This document shows positions 1-10,147 of a stretch of DNA of 64,000 nt, piece after piece. The first letter of the stretch is position 1; every line of letters begins with the position of its first letter. A program made the translations under genes and the position numbers. The stretch comes from Bromus sterilis. Lineage: Eukaryota; Streptophyta; Magnoliopsida; Poales; Poaceae. The stretch lies in contig OX465597.1 of NCBI GenBank assembly GCA_950022295.1, positions 259,285,016-259,349,015 on the forward strand, in the 5' to 3' direction. A model generated the notes under the pieces. The model searched no databases and had not been told where the DNA came from. It saw nothing but the letters and a program-made list of their open reading frames with translations.

Positions 1-135
1 TACATCGTATTCTGTAAGTGCTGTTTCCATATTGAAAGAAATTGTCATTTCTTACAATTACAGCCGTTATGCTGTCCGAGTCATTCCAGGTTTATCTCAT
101 AATCTGATGCATTTGCAAACTCCTTTCTGTTTCAG
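1..135 (+). other. G1 untranslated leader ending in a splice-acceptor-like tract
   Basis: This non-coding internal leader of G1 lies upstream of the extra ORF. It ends with a pyrimidine-rich tract and CAG directly before the ATG at 136 (TCCTTTCTGTTTCAG), which looks like a plant 3' splice site. No primer-binding site is visible, so the 5' LTR boundary is further left. Confidence 0.5.
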
Positions 136-915
136 ATGGCAGATCTTCCCCCTCGGCAGATTGTTCGTTTGACCAGGTGCCTCGGTGTGCGTGGCCATCC
201 CGCCACGTTGATCGAGATGATGTCCTACGTGGGATATCGATGGTACCCTGAGTACACCATCGAGGAGCAGTTCCACGACTTCAACCAGACGCAGTTCCAC
301 TGCATTGTCCGGATCTACCCGCACCACGTTGGAGTCACCCAGCCTATCCACTTTGGACATGGCATCGGCGTTACCGAGAACATGGCTGTGCAGGATGCTG
401 CATACTCATGTATCACACTGCTGAGAGAGGAGCACACCCTACTGAGAGAGACTTCTTTCCGCTATATCCCAGCTGCACTTCCAGGAGAAGAGGGATATTA
501 CACCGGACTCTACTCAGATCACTCCGCAGAGGATCCAGCACTTCAGGTGACTGCTAGGTTTGCTAGTGACAGAGATCGTGATGCACGCGCTCTCCGTTTT
601 GAGCTCCACGCTACTCGTGTTCGTCTGTACCGAGCACTGACGCTCTTGGCACCCTTTGTGAGCGTGGGATCAGTGGAGTACGATGCGATCTATCCAGTGA
701 GGACCCAGATGCCTTCTCGAGTTGCTTGGCCCGAGATTGGAGGAGTTTTTCCACCCCGTGGTCCTTTGCTTCCACCCTACACTGGACCTAGGCCCCATCC
801 TTTCCCAAATGGATATCAGGGTCCACAAGCCTCCGTGTTTTCCAATGGTCACCTCCAGCTACCGGGATACGCGGGTAACTTTTATGAGGACTACTATGGA
901 GATGGAAATGAGTGA
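136..915 (+). CDS. Retrotransposon accessory ORF with a dsRNA-binding-like domain
   Basis: This intact 259-residue frame lies between the leader and gag of G1. I do not recognise a named family for it. Residues about 22-98 follow the layout of a double-stranded-RNA-binding domain: a first helix (ATLIEMMSYVG), a PEY turn at 38-40, a strand ending FHCIVRI (54-60), then GHGIGVTENMAVQDAAY (74-90) and a second helix SCITLLREE (91-99). The helix matches the usual G.G.s...A...AA...L pattern, but the lysines that normally contact RNA are replaced (TENMAVQ). Residues 145-175 are charged then hydrophobic, and 200-245 are rich in Pro, Gly and Tyr. No signal peptide or membrane segment is evident. G2 has no counterpart in its 650 bp leader. 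The frame is open throughout although the adjacent pol is broken. The family pattern is established knowledge; the assignment and any function are inference. Confidence 0.6.
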   Translation: MADLPPRQIVRLTRCLGVRGHPATLIEMMSYVGYRWYPEYTIEEQFHDFNQTQFHCIVRIYPHHVGVTQPIHFGHGIGVTENMAVQDAAYSCITLLREEHTLLRETSFRYIPAALPGEEGYYTGLYSDHSAEDPALQVTARFASDRDRDARALRFELHATRVRLYRALTLLAPFVSVGSVEYDAIYPVRTQMPSRVAWPEIGGVFPPRGPLLPPYTGPRPHPFPNGYQGPQASVFSNGHLQLPGYAGNFYEDYYGDGNE

Positions 916-1248
916 GACCGCCTGTGGTCTTACTTAGTGAGGATGTAGTAGTATCCTAGTATATTGTAAGCAAGGTGTCTAAGTTCCAGAGGCTTAGATA
1001 AATAATGTACAGGAAGTCAGAGTGCCTCTGAAGGATGTATCATCTTCATCACGTTTGTATTAGCTTAGTGCTTGTACTAAAACGATGTATGGTTTGTATG
1101 ACAGCTTGTGAATATATGGATTGTATGCTTTTATCACCATGTCGTCAAGATGATTACTTCCTTTGCTCTGTAATCCTTCCAGTACTTCAATACCTTGATT
1201 AGACTCTTGAAATCAACTCTGTTTGACTTTGGATTTTTCACCTTCAGG
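916..1248 (+). other. G1 spacer between the extra ORF and gag
   Basis: This 333 bp AT-rich spacer holds no supported gene. It ends in a pyrimidine-rich stretch and CTTCAG one base before the gag ATG at 1249, a second splice-acceptor-like site. Confidence 0.6.
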
Positions 1249-4200
1249 ATGTCTCAAGGAACCTGTGGCCAGGTTGGTCGTAACCAAGGTCGTGGGAACA
1301 ACCAGGAGGAAGACAACCTTCCACCCCCACCCACGATGGCCCAAGTTCTGATGGAGGTCGAGAGGAACCGTCGTGACTCTCACCAACTGCTGGAAGTCAT
1401 CGCACGCAACACCACTCAGCAGCGCAATGAGCTGGTGTCTCCGAACGACTTCATCCGGCTTCATCCCCCGGTATTCAGTTACTCCACCGAGCCCCTTGAC
1501 GCCGATGACTGGCTCCGCAGCATCGAGAGGAAGCTCCAAGCCGGCCGTGTTGCAGATGGCGACAAGGTCAGCTATGCCACCTATCACCTCGAAGGTGCAA
1601 CAAGCTCTTGGTGGGAGAATTATCTGAATATGCGCCCAGTCGGACCACCTGCATCTTGGGAGGAGTTCTGCATCTCTTTCCGCGAGCACCACATTCCCAA
1701 GGGTCTCATGGACCGCAAGCGTGAGGAGTTCTGTAACCTCACTCAAGGCAGAAGAACAGTTGACGAGTTCAGTCGTGAGTTCAACCGACTTGCTCGTTAT
1801 GCAACTGAAGAAGTCTCCACCGACTCCAAGAAACAAGAGAGGTTCTGTCGTGGCCTCAATAGTGGACTCCGTCGCGAGCTCAACCTTCATGATTTTGCCA
1901 CCTTCCAGGTCCTTGTCAACAAGGCCATCAAGGCAGAGGACATGAACACCCCCAACGACTTTCGCAAACATCCTAGAGATGACAGTTCATCCAGTTCTGG
2001 CTCCCAGAAGCGCAAGATCTGGATCCCCAATAGCATGTTCCGCCAAAACAACCCACCGAGGCCATCCTATGTGACGCCTCGTCCACCCACCCAGTTCCAC
2101 CCAGCTCCACCAAACCACCCAGCTCCACGCACTGTTTTCGGAGCTTGTTACAAGTGTGGTCAGGCAGGCCACTATTCTTGCGAGTGTCCCCAGAACCAGC
2201 TCCAACACCAGAATGTTCCACCCCGTGCCGGAGGCAACAATAACAACAACAATGGTCGTGGCAAGCCACCCCAGAAGGTCTACACTGCCAAACCCGCTCC
2301 TCCCGCCACTCGTGGACGTTTGAACCAGGTTGCCGCTGAAGAGACTGACGACACCACTGACGTCATTCTTGGTACGCTCCCAGTCAATTTTGTTCCTACT
2401 TCCGTTCTTTTCGACCCAGGAGCATCTCATTCATTCATGTCGGAAAGTTATGCACTTCGTCATGAGTTGCCCTTTGTTGAATTGTCCACCCCAATGATTA
2501 TTCAAACTCCAGGGTCAAGATGGCAAACTAGTAGAGTGAGCCATGGTAATCAAATAGCAATTGAGGGTTTAGTATTCCTTGCTTCACTCATAGCCCTCAA
2601 GTCTTCAGACATTGATGTCATCCTTGGCATGGATTGGCTATCAAGACAGAATGCCTATCTGGATTGCAAAGGCAAATCCGTGAAACTCACCCACCCTTCA
2701 GGCCAAACCATCAGCTATACCTCACCCAGAACAAGAACCCAAGTGCATTCTTTGAATGTACTTCCCCTTCCCGAACTTGAAGATATTCCGGTGGTTCGTG
2801 ACTTCCCGGATGTCTTTCCTGAAGAGCTGCCGGGCATGCCACCCGACAGATGTGTAGAATTTATAGTGGATCTTGTTCCAGGAACCGCACCAATTTCCAA
2901 ACGCCCTTATAAAATGGCCCCACATGAGTTAGCTGAGCTAAAACCCCAACTTGATGCTTCGTTGGCAAAAGGCTTCATCCGCCCTAGCTCATCGCCATGG
3001 GGTTGCCCCGTTCTGTTCGTAAAGAAGAAAGATGGAACAGAAAGGATGTGCGTAGACTATCGCCCGCTAAATTTAGCGACGATAAAGAACAAATACCCAC
3101 TGCCCAGGATCAATGATCTTTATGATCAACTTGCAGGATCCGCTGTCTTTTCCAAGTTGGATTTGAGATTAGGTTATCATCAGATCCGAATCCGAAACGA
3201 GGACATTCCCAAAACGGCTTTTACTACTCGTTATGGTCTTTACGAGTACACCGTCATGTCCTTTGGTTTAACCAATGCCCCCGCCACATTCTCACGCTTG
3301 ATGAATTCGATCTTCATGGAGTACCTAGATAAATTTGTTGTGGTTTATCTCGATGATATTCTCATCTACTCGAAGAACGAAGAAGATCATGCCCAACACT
3401 TAAGGCTGGTATTGATGAAACTTAGAGAGCATCGCCTGTACGCTAAATTCTCCAAGTGTGAATTCTAGCTACCAGAAGTGACCTACTTAGGCCACGTGAT
3501 TTCTGCAAAAGGCATTGCTGTGAATCCCGAGAGAGTTCAGGCCGTCCTTGACTGGACTCCACCTGAATCGGTTAAGCAAGTTAGGAGTTTTCTTGGCCTA
3601 GCCAGCTATTGCCGTCGCTTCGTCGAGAACTTTTCTAAGGTTGCAAAGCCTCTAACTGAACTCCTCAAGAAAGATAAGAAATTCTTATGGACTCCCAAGT
3701 GCGAGGAAAGCTTTCAAGAGCTAAAAAGAAGGTTGACTTCTGCACCCGTACTTGCACCTCCAGACACCAAAAGGGATTTCGAGATCTATTGTGATGCATC
3801 ACGGCAAGGGTTAGGATGCATACTTCTGCAAGATCGACATGTGGTAGCTTATGCTTCACGCCAGTTGCGGCCACATGAAGAGAATTATCCTACCCATGAC
3901 CTTGAACTCGCTGCCGTAGTTCATGCCCTAACAACTTGGCGACATTACCTCCTTGGTAATCGTTGTGAGATTTATTCCGACCACCAAAGCCTCAAATATA
4001 TTTTCACCCAGCCAGATCTTAATCTCAGGCAAAGACGCTGGATTGAGTTGATAAAAGATTACGACGTAGGGATTTATTACACCCCAGGCAAGGCCAATGT
4101 CATGGCTGATGCACTAAGTCGTAAGTCGTACTGTAACAACCTCATGCTACAGCAGTATCAACCACTTCTTCATGAGGACTTTCGCAAGCTCAACCTTGAA

Positions 4201-5679
4201 ATTGTTCCTCATGGCTATCTTTCTACCTTGGTGGCGAAGCCAACTCTTGAGGATCAAATTATAGTTGCCCAAAGGCGTGCACGAGGTGTTCGCCGGATCA
4301 AGGAGAACATTGCTAGCGGAGTTGCTAAATGTTTTTCCACAGATAGCAAAGGAACGGTATTCTTTGGAAATCGTTTGGTAGTACCTAAGAATAAGGAACT
4401 AAGGCAACTTATCCTCAAGGAAGCCCATGACACACCCCTCTCAATTCATCCCGGTAGCACAAAAATGTACCGAGATCTACGCCAGAGATTTTGGTGGACT
4501 AGGATGAAGAGAGACATTGCTCAATTTGTTGCCGAATGTGATGTTTGTCGTCGCATTAAGGCAGAACATCAAAGACCTGCTGGTACACTTCAACCTTTCT
4601 CTATTCCCGAGTGGAAATGGGACAAAGTCGGTATGGACTTCATCACCGGCTTTCCAAGAACCCAAAAGGGAAACAATGCCATCTTCGTTGTCATAGATAG
4701 GCTTTCCAAAGTTTCTCACTTCCTTCCGGTTCGCGAGTCTATAACTGCTAGCCAGTTAGCGGACTTGTACATCTCCAGAATTGTATCCCTTCACGGTGTT
4801 CCGTTGGAAATCAATTCTGATCGCGGTAGCCTTTTCACCTCTAGATTTTGGGGAAGTTTCCAACGTGCTATGGGAACTCATCTCTCCTTTAGTACGGCTT
4901 TCCATCCTCAGTCTAGCGGTCAAGTCGAAAGGGTTAACCAAATTCTTGAAGACATGCTTAGAGCTTGTGTTATCTCATTCGGAAAGAATTGGGAGAATTC
5001 TCTTCCATATGCCGAATTTGCTTATAACAATAGTTTTCAATCTAGTCTGAACATGGCTCCTTTTGAACTCCTGTATGGCCGACGATGTCGAACACCACTA
5101 AACTGGTCTGAAACCGGTGAAAGACAATTCTTTGGACCGGATATGATCAAGGAAGCAGAAGAGCAAGTTCGCATTGTTCGTGATCAATTGAAAGCAGCCC
5201 AGTCTCGTCAGAAAAGCTACTATGATTGTCATCATAGGCAAGAGAGCTACAATCTGGATGAGAAGGCTTATCTTCGGGTTACTCCTCTGAAGGGAACCCA
5301 ACGTTTCGGTATCAAAGGCAAGTTGGCCCCATGTTACATCGGACCTTTCCGCATTATTGCTAAACGTGGAGAAGTTGCCTACCAACTTGAACTACCTCCG
5401 CACCTTTCCCGAGTACACGATGTATTCCATGTATCCCAACTCAGGCGTTGCTTCAAGGACCCCATCCGCGAAGTCGACCATGAAACGCTTGATCTCCAAG
5501 ATGACCTTTCTTATCGAGAATACCCCGTTCGTATTCTTGATTCAGCAGAGCGTGTCACTCGTCGTCAGAAGATTAGGTTTCTGAAAGTGCAATGGTCACA
5601 CCACTCTCAAAGAGAAGCCACGTGGGAAAGAGAAGACCGTCTCAGTGCCGAGTACCCCACCTTCCTCCCGCAGACTTCT

Positions 5680-5698
5680 GAATCTCGGGACGAGATTC
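5680..5698 (+). other. G1 pre-PPT hairpin
   Basis: GAATCTC-GGGAC-GAGATTC forms a perfect 7 bp stem with a 5 nt loop, 18 nt before the 3' LTR. It lies inside the pol frame. The same hairpin with paired substitutions precedes the LTR in G2 and Z. Confidence 0.55.
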
Positions 5699-5701
5699 TT
5701 T

Positions 5702-5716
5702 TGAGTGGGGGCGAGT
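5702..5716 (+). other. G1 polypurine tract
   Basis: TGAGTGGGGGCGAGT directly precedes the LTR start at 5717. Its position and purine richness fit the plus-strand primer of reverse transcription. Confidence 0.75.
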
Positions 5717-8700
5717 TGTCAGATCCCTCTGTTAGGTATGTGCTAGGGTTAGCTAGTGCCTTTGCATCATGTCAAAATTTCAAGAAGAAATCTTGGAAAT
5801 CAAATTCAAAATTAAATGGGAGAAGGAACACCCCCAGATGAATTAATTCAAAAGGCCAGATAAAAATATTTTCCAAAAATTCATGTTAGAGTTTTGAAAA
5901 GTCTTATAAATGAGTGTGATCACATATCAAGTGATGTGGGACCCACCCCATGCTCATAGATTTTTCAAATATTCAAACAGTACCTTGGAATTAAAGAAAT
6001 ACCCCTTTTTGATTTAAAATTCAAATCATTTGAATTTTAAAAATGTTGAAAGTTTATGAGTGGCTAGTCTATATTATTATGAGGCCATGTAAAAGTTTTC
6101 AGCATTTAATAAAATGGTTTAGTATTTTTTTATCAGAGCCAAAACAAATTACAGAAAAGAAAGGAAAGATTAAACAGAGAGAAAAAGAAAAGAGGGCTTA
6201 CCTGCAAAGAAGCCCAACTCATCCCCAGCCGGCCCAGCCCACCTCCTCTTCCTTGTCGTTTTCCCCAGCCAGCACGCAGGGAGCTGCGTGGCGACCATGC
6301 CGTGGCCGCCGACGAGCCCCCTGGCCACCTCCTGCTTTCCCTCGCCACCTCTTCGCGTCTGGAGGCTTCTCGCAGACGCCGTGAGCCCATTCCCCCCTGC
6401 AGAGCTTCCTCCTCCTCCTCCCGTGCTTGTTTCCATCGCCACCCGAGAGCGCCGCCACTCGCCGTTGCAAGAACTCGTGGCCATCGACGTCGAGGAGTCA
6501 AGCCAACGTGTCCAAGCCCTTCATCGTCGTCGTCCTCGTCGATCTGCAGAAGGAATCGAACTTGGAGCCCTCCTAGCCGCCGGAATCGAGCTCGAGCTGT
6601 CGCCGTACCCGAAGGACGCCCTTGTCGATTTCGTCACCGTCGAGCCCTCCCAGCTCAAGCCGCCACCTCCGTCGAGTTCCTGGTGAGCTCACGCCCGGAA
6701 CCCCTAAGTTTTCTGCTTCGATTGCGTCCTCTAGCCGCGGCTGCCATGGACGCCGGAGTACCTCGCCGCCCCGGTCGTCGTCGTCGAACAACCACAAAGC
6801 AGTCGACCCCGTCACCTTGTCCGTTGTCACCGCAGCACTCCTCCGGTTCGATCCAGCCCAAAACCACCCCAAATGGTGCCCCGTAGCCGAGTTCACCTCG
6901 AACCCATGCCACGGCCGCCGCTAGGGCTTGACGCCGGCGACACTCCGATGAGCTCCAGCCCCTCTGGCTGGCTCCACTCACCGCGGCGCTCCTCCAGCTT
7001 CCGTTTGATGCCACTGGCGCGTCAAACGCCATCCCAGAGCACGCTGCCGTGCCGCGCCGCCGTGGCCAGGCCACCGGCGTTTAGCCGCCAGTGGATTAGC
7101 CCTAATCCGTGATTAGTTTAATACTAATCCCCCCGTGCTGAGACTGACAAGCGGGCCCAACCACTCTAATCCCCCTGTTAAACCAAAAGATTAAATCAAA
7201 CCGTTTTAATTAACCCTACAGAGGCTGACCAGTGGGACCCCTTGTCAGTTTGACTCGGGTCAAACCCCCCTGACGCCAGCATGACATCACAGTGACGCAG
7301 TAATGCTTTTCCAGAAAAGAAAAATAGTTTCATAAATCCAGAAATTCCAGAAAATACCCCAAACTTTGGAAATTCATAGATAATTCATATTAACTCCAAT
7401 TTGGACAAATAATATATGAAAAATGATCAGGAGAAAATTATCTTTCCAAATATGCAACTTTCAACTCTGTTTGAGTTGAATTTAAAATGGGACCAGTAGC
7501 ATATGTCATTTGGTTTATTTGAATTTATTTCAAATTCAAATCAATTGAGTTTGCAACTTGGACCATGGATTTAAGCTATACTTCAACCACACTTCAGAGG
7601 CATATCATACACATTTGAAGTTAAATCAAATTGATCAAACTATATCACATATAACTTGGTTAATGTTGAATTCAAATGTGGAATTTGAATTTGCATTTTA
7701 AAATGCAATATATTGCACTTAAATGGAATTGCCTCACACATCAAACTTATACTCCAAGCTTTAACATTCAATCATGTGCTTGAGCATTGCATTCATATTG
7801 ATTGCTACTTCGTGCTTTGTTTGTCGAGTAGAGGTGGAACCGGAGCAAGAGGTCACCCCCTTCGCTGAAGATCCAGAACCCGAACCTCGTCAGCAAGGCA
7901 AGCAAAACCCCATTGATCATGTCGATAAAATCCCACCTCCCTCTCATGTCTCGCTTATGCATTGTTTAGGATGATCACCATGTTACGTTTCTACCGCATA
8001 GATGAACCCATTCCTTTGCATGACCTATCATTTTGTCACAGTAGTAAGCAAACCACAATCCTAGCAACTGTAGGAGTTGTTTGATATCATGTGGCCCTGC
8101 AAATGTTACCGCTTATTGCATGCTTAGTATGATACCATGTTGTTACTGTGATGTGAGTCGGGATGGGAATAATCATGTTGATGATGGTAGAAAAGTGTTG
8201 GTGAATCGACCCTAATACAAGGTGAACGATGAGAGGCTGTGTAGGAGTACACGGTGGGTTGTCTCGTTGAACACCGCCCTAAGTCCGAGTTCTTGTGTGG
8301 TGATCCAAGATGAAGAGTACAACCACACATTGGGCTCACTGACCCCTCTCAACCTATTAACTCATCCCTTTCAATGTCCAGATGTCGCAGTAGTTCGGAG
8401 TTCTGGTAGGCTTGTGGCCTGGATGCTAAGTGAGAGAACGGCTCACCCGAGACCGGCTTATGCACCACGCACACATCGCTTGGGTCCACTTCGGTAAACC
8501 GGCCGGGTTCACGATTGTGGTAGCCAACCCAAGTAGGCGGCTTTCTTGGACTAGATAGGCTATGAGGTAACAGTTGTGGTGAGCATCCTCGTTGGCACCC
8601 CTTGAATGGTGTCGAGATCAAAGGCGGTAAATGATGATCATGTGTGTGTAGCGGTACACCCTTGCAAGGTTAACAAAACTATTCGAATAGCCGCGTCCGC

Positions 8701-9823
8701 GGTTATGGACTGCTTGGAAAGCTTATCTTGATTATTAGATAACTTGAACCGGATACTTCTAAAACACACCAAGATAAGTGTGAGTGCTATGGCGTGCTTT
8801 CTTGTGGGGAAGTCGAGGAAGGCACCATAGTGGTGTAGTTGGTTGGTGAAAGTAGTGGACTCGTGTACGCTTCTTACCTCAAAGTCTGGTACTCGTAGTT
8901 CAGGACTAGCCAAGTCAAAGCTGGCACTTCTGCAAGTGAACCCCACCTCCTTTTACCTTGATACATGTGCATGAGTAGTATAGCTCCTATGTAAGTCTTG
9001 CTGAGTACGCCTTTGTACTCACGTTTGCTTAATCTATGTTTTAGATGACGCCACTGACCCCGAAGGTGGCTTCTTCATCGAGCTGGACGACTGAAGTTAA
9101 GCTAGTCTAGTCCCAGTCAGCAGACTGGTTCCCTCGTGGAGGGCTTTATGTTTGAATAAGGCTTCTTAAGCCAATTTGTTAAACTTGTCTGTACCCAGAC
9201 ATAATTTGCTTCCGCTTCGTGATGTAATGTTGGATCACATGTATGTGATCTCTGTGTGTACTCTATAAGAGTTATAAATAAAATGTACACTTTGTAGAGA
9301 ATTGCAATGGTACCTGCTGTTCATACAAGGCATGTGTGCTGCATGTATGTTTATAACATGCATGTCTTTGTATGGGTTTTCGCGACCTTAGTTGTGTTCT
9401 GGCTGGCGGTCTTTCATAAACCAAGTGGCCCTTAGATGTGCGCAGCTTGGGGCATCGCGATGCGATTGCTCGAGACTCCGCCTCGTGCACACTTTGTGGT
9501 ATGATCGAGCCCGCCCTAGACCCCGACTAAGTGATCGGGCTGGAGTAAGTCTATGTAAGAGTTTTGAGATAGTCGATAGTATGGTTGAGGCGACTTGTCT
9601 TTGAATATGGGAGTTCACCACCCATATCATTAGACTTGTGTGCGGACGATGAGGACCCATCACAGTTGATCATCCGGCCTGGATGGAATGCCCCTCACGT
9701 ACGATGCTTTCCGAGAATGTTCAGTGCTTGGCCTTGTCTGCTTAGACAAGTGGGTGCGGTTCTCGGCTCTCCATATGACTATGTCTTAACTGTACTTGCA
9801 TACGCTAACCCCGGGTCCCGACA
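5717..9823 (+). repeat. G1 3' LTR (4.1 kb)
   Basis: The LTR starts TGTCAGATCC after the polypurine tract and ends GGTCCCGACA, so its termini TGTC/GACA are inverted repeats. The first 450 bp are AT-rich. A GC-rich block at about 6200-7110 has overlapping open frames on both strands and an exon-like composition, but I recognise no protein in it. GGGCCCA and GGGACCC motifs and an inverted W-box pair (7248-7265) follow. About 7300-7760 is AT-rich. A CTATTCGAATAG palindrome at 8679-8690 is shared with G2 and Z. No second copy lies in the window, so the left boundary rests on the tract and the terminal sequence. Confidence 0.85.
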
Positions 9824-10147
9824 CTAAAGACCCCTCTTGATAGTACGGTTTGTCCTATGACTCAAAGAAAAGAAAAAGAACTACACAAAAACATCTAAGT
9901 CTTGCGCCGTCTTCTTCATTTCCTTCAATGAGTTGAGCTTCAGGACACCTTCATTTTTGGGGGTCATCCTCCGTGATTAAGCTTCTCTCAAGGGGTAATG
10001 CTTCGATAACTTGAAAACCTCCCCTGAAGCTTTATCACCTGGCTTGTCCTTCAGGAACCTATACAAATGTTTACACTAGAAAACACTATTAGTTCCTCTA
10101 CTGTCTTGTCTAACAATATCCAAAACACACTAGGGAAAAACTTTGCT
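9824..10147 (-). mobile_element. Copia copy 1: 3' end of the third ORF (fragment)
   Basis: This stretch aligns to 21473-21796 in the same orientation, with about 17 mismatches over about 320 bp counted by eye. It holds the last ~45 codons of the copia third ORF and the non-coding stretch before the 3' polypurine tract. On the left it is cut by the end of G1. On the right it stops at about 10147, where Athila-type pol sequence begins. It is a remnant of a second, left-hand copia interior. Confidence 0.85.

Larger units (their letters stand above)
1249..5841 (+). pseudogene. gag-pol: G1 gag-pol polyprotein with one in-frame nonsense codon
   Basis: This is the single-frame polyprotein of a chromovirus. 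I place the start at ATG 1249 because the upstream extension opens on TTG. Gag core (DADDWLRSIERKL) is near 1500-1950. A CCHC zinc knuckle, C-X2-C-X4-H-X4-C, is at 2146-2187. The protease motif DPGAS is at 2413 and ILGMDWL near 2625. RT carries YLDD at 3346-3357. RNase H begins near 3780 (YCDASRQGLG). The integrase H2C2 finger is at about 4425-4550, with acidic catalytic positions near 4633, 4819 and 4924. A chromodomain-like segment with WEREDRL lies at about 5515-5660. A TAG at 3466-3468 interrupts the RT/RNase H linker where G2 has Trp (TGG), a G-to-A change. The rest is open, so it looks recently disabled. The frame runs 125 bp into the 3' LTR and stops at 5839-5841. Confidence 0.88.
1..9823 (+). 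mobile_element. G1: Ty3/gypsy chromovirus (Tekay-like), 5' LTR outside the window
   Basis: The order is 5' leader, extra ORF, gag-protease-RT-RNaseH-integrase-chromodomain, polypurine tract and 3' LTR. RT before integrase and the terminal chromodomain place it among gypsy chromoviruses. The 3' LTR runs from TGTC (5717) to GACA (9823). The right flank CTAAA (9824-9828) would be the target duplication, but its partner is left of the window. The flank continues as copia third-ORF DNA. Alignment with 21473 onward shows that G1 inserted about 2 bp from the start of a copia 3' LTR. Confidence 0.9.

Noticed and set aside
1195..1248. N-terminal extension of the G1 gag frame
   Set aside because: It opens on TTG and its 18 residues are hydrophobic and unlike gag. 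The ATG at 1249 after a CTTCAG is the better start.
6288..6924. Overlapping long frames on both strands of the G1 LTR
   Set aside because: High GC suppresses stop codons. Composition is Arg/Pro/Ser-rich in every frame and none shows a domain, so I did not call a gene.
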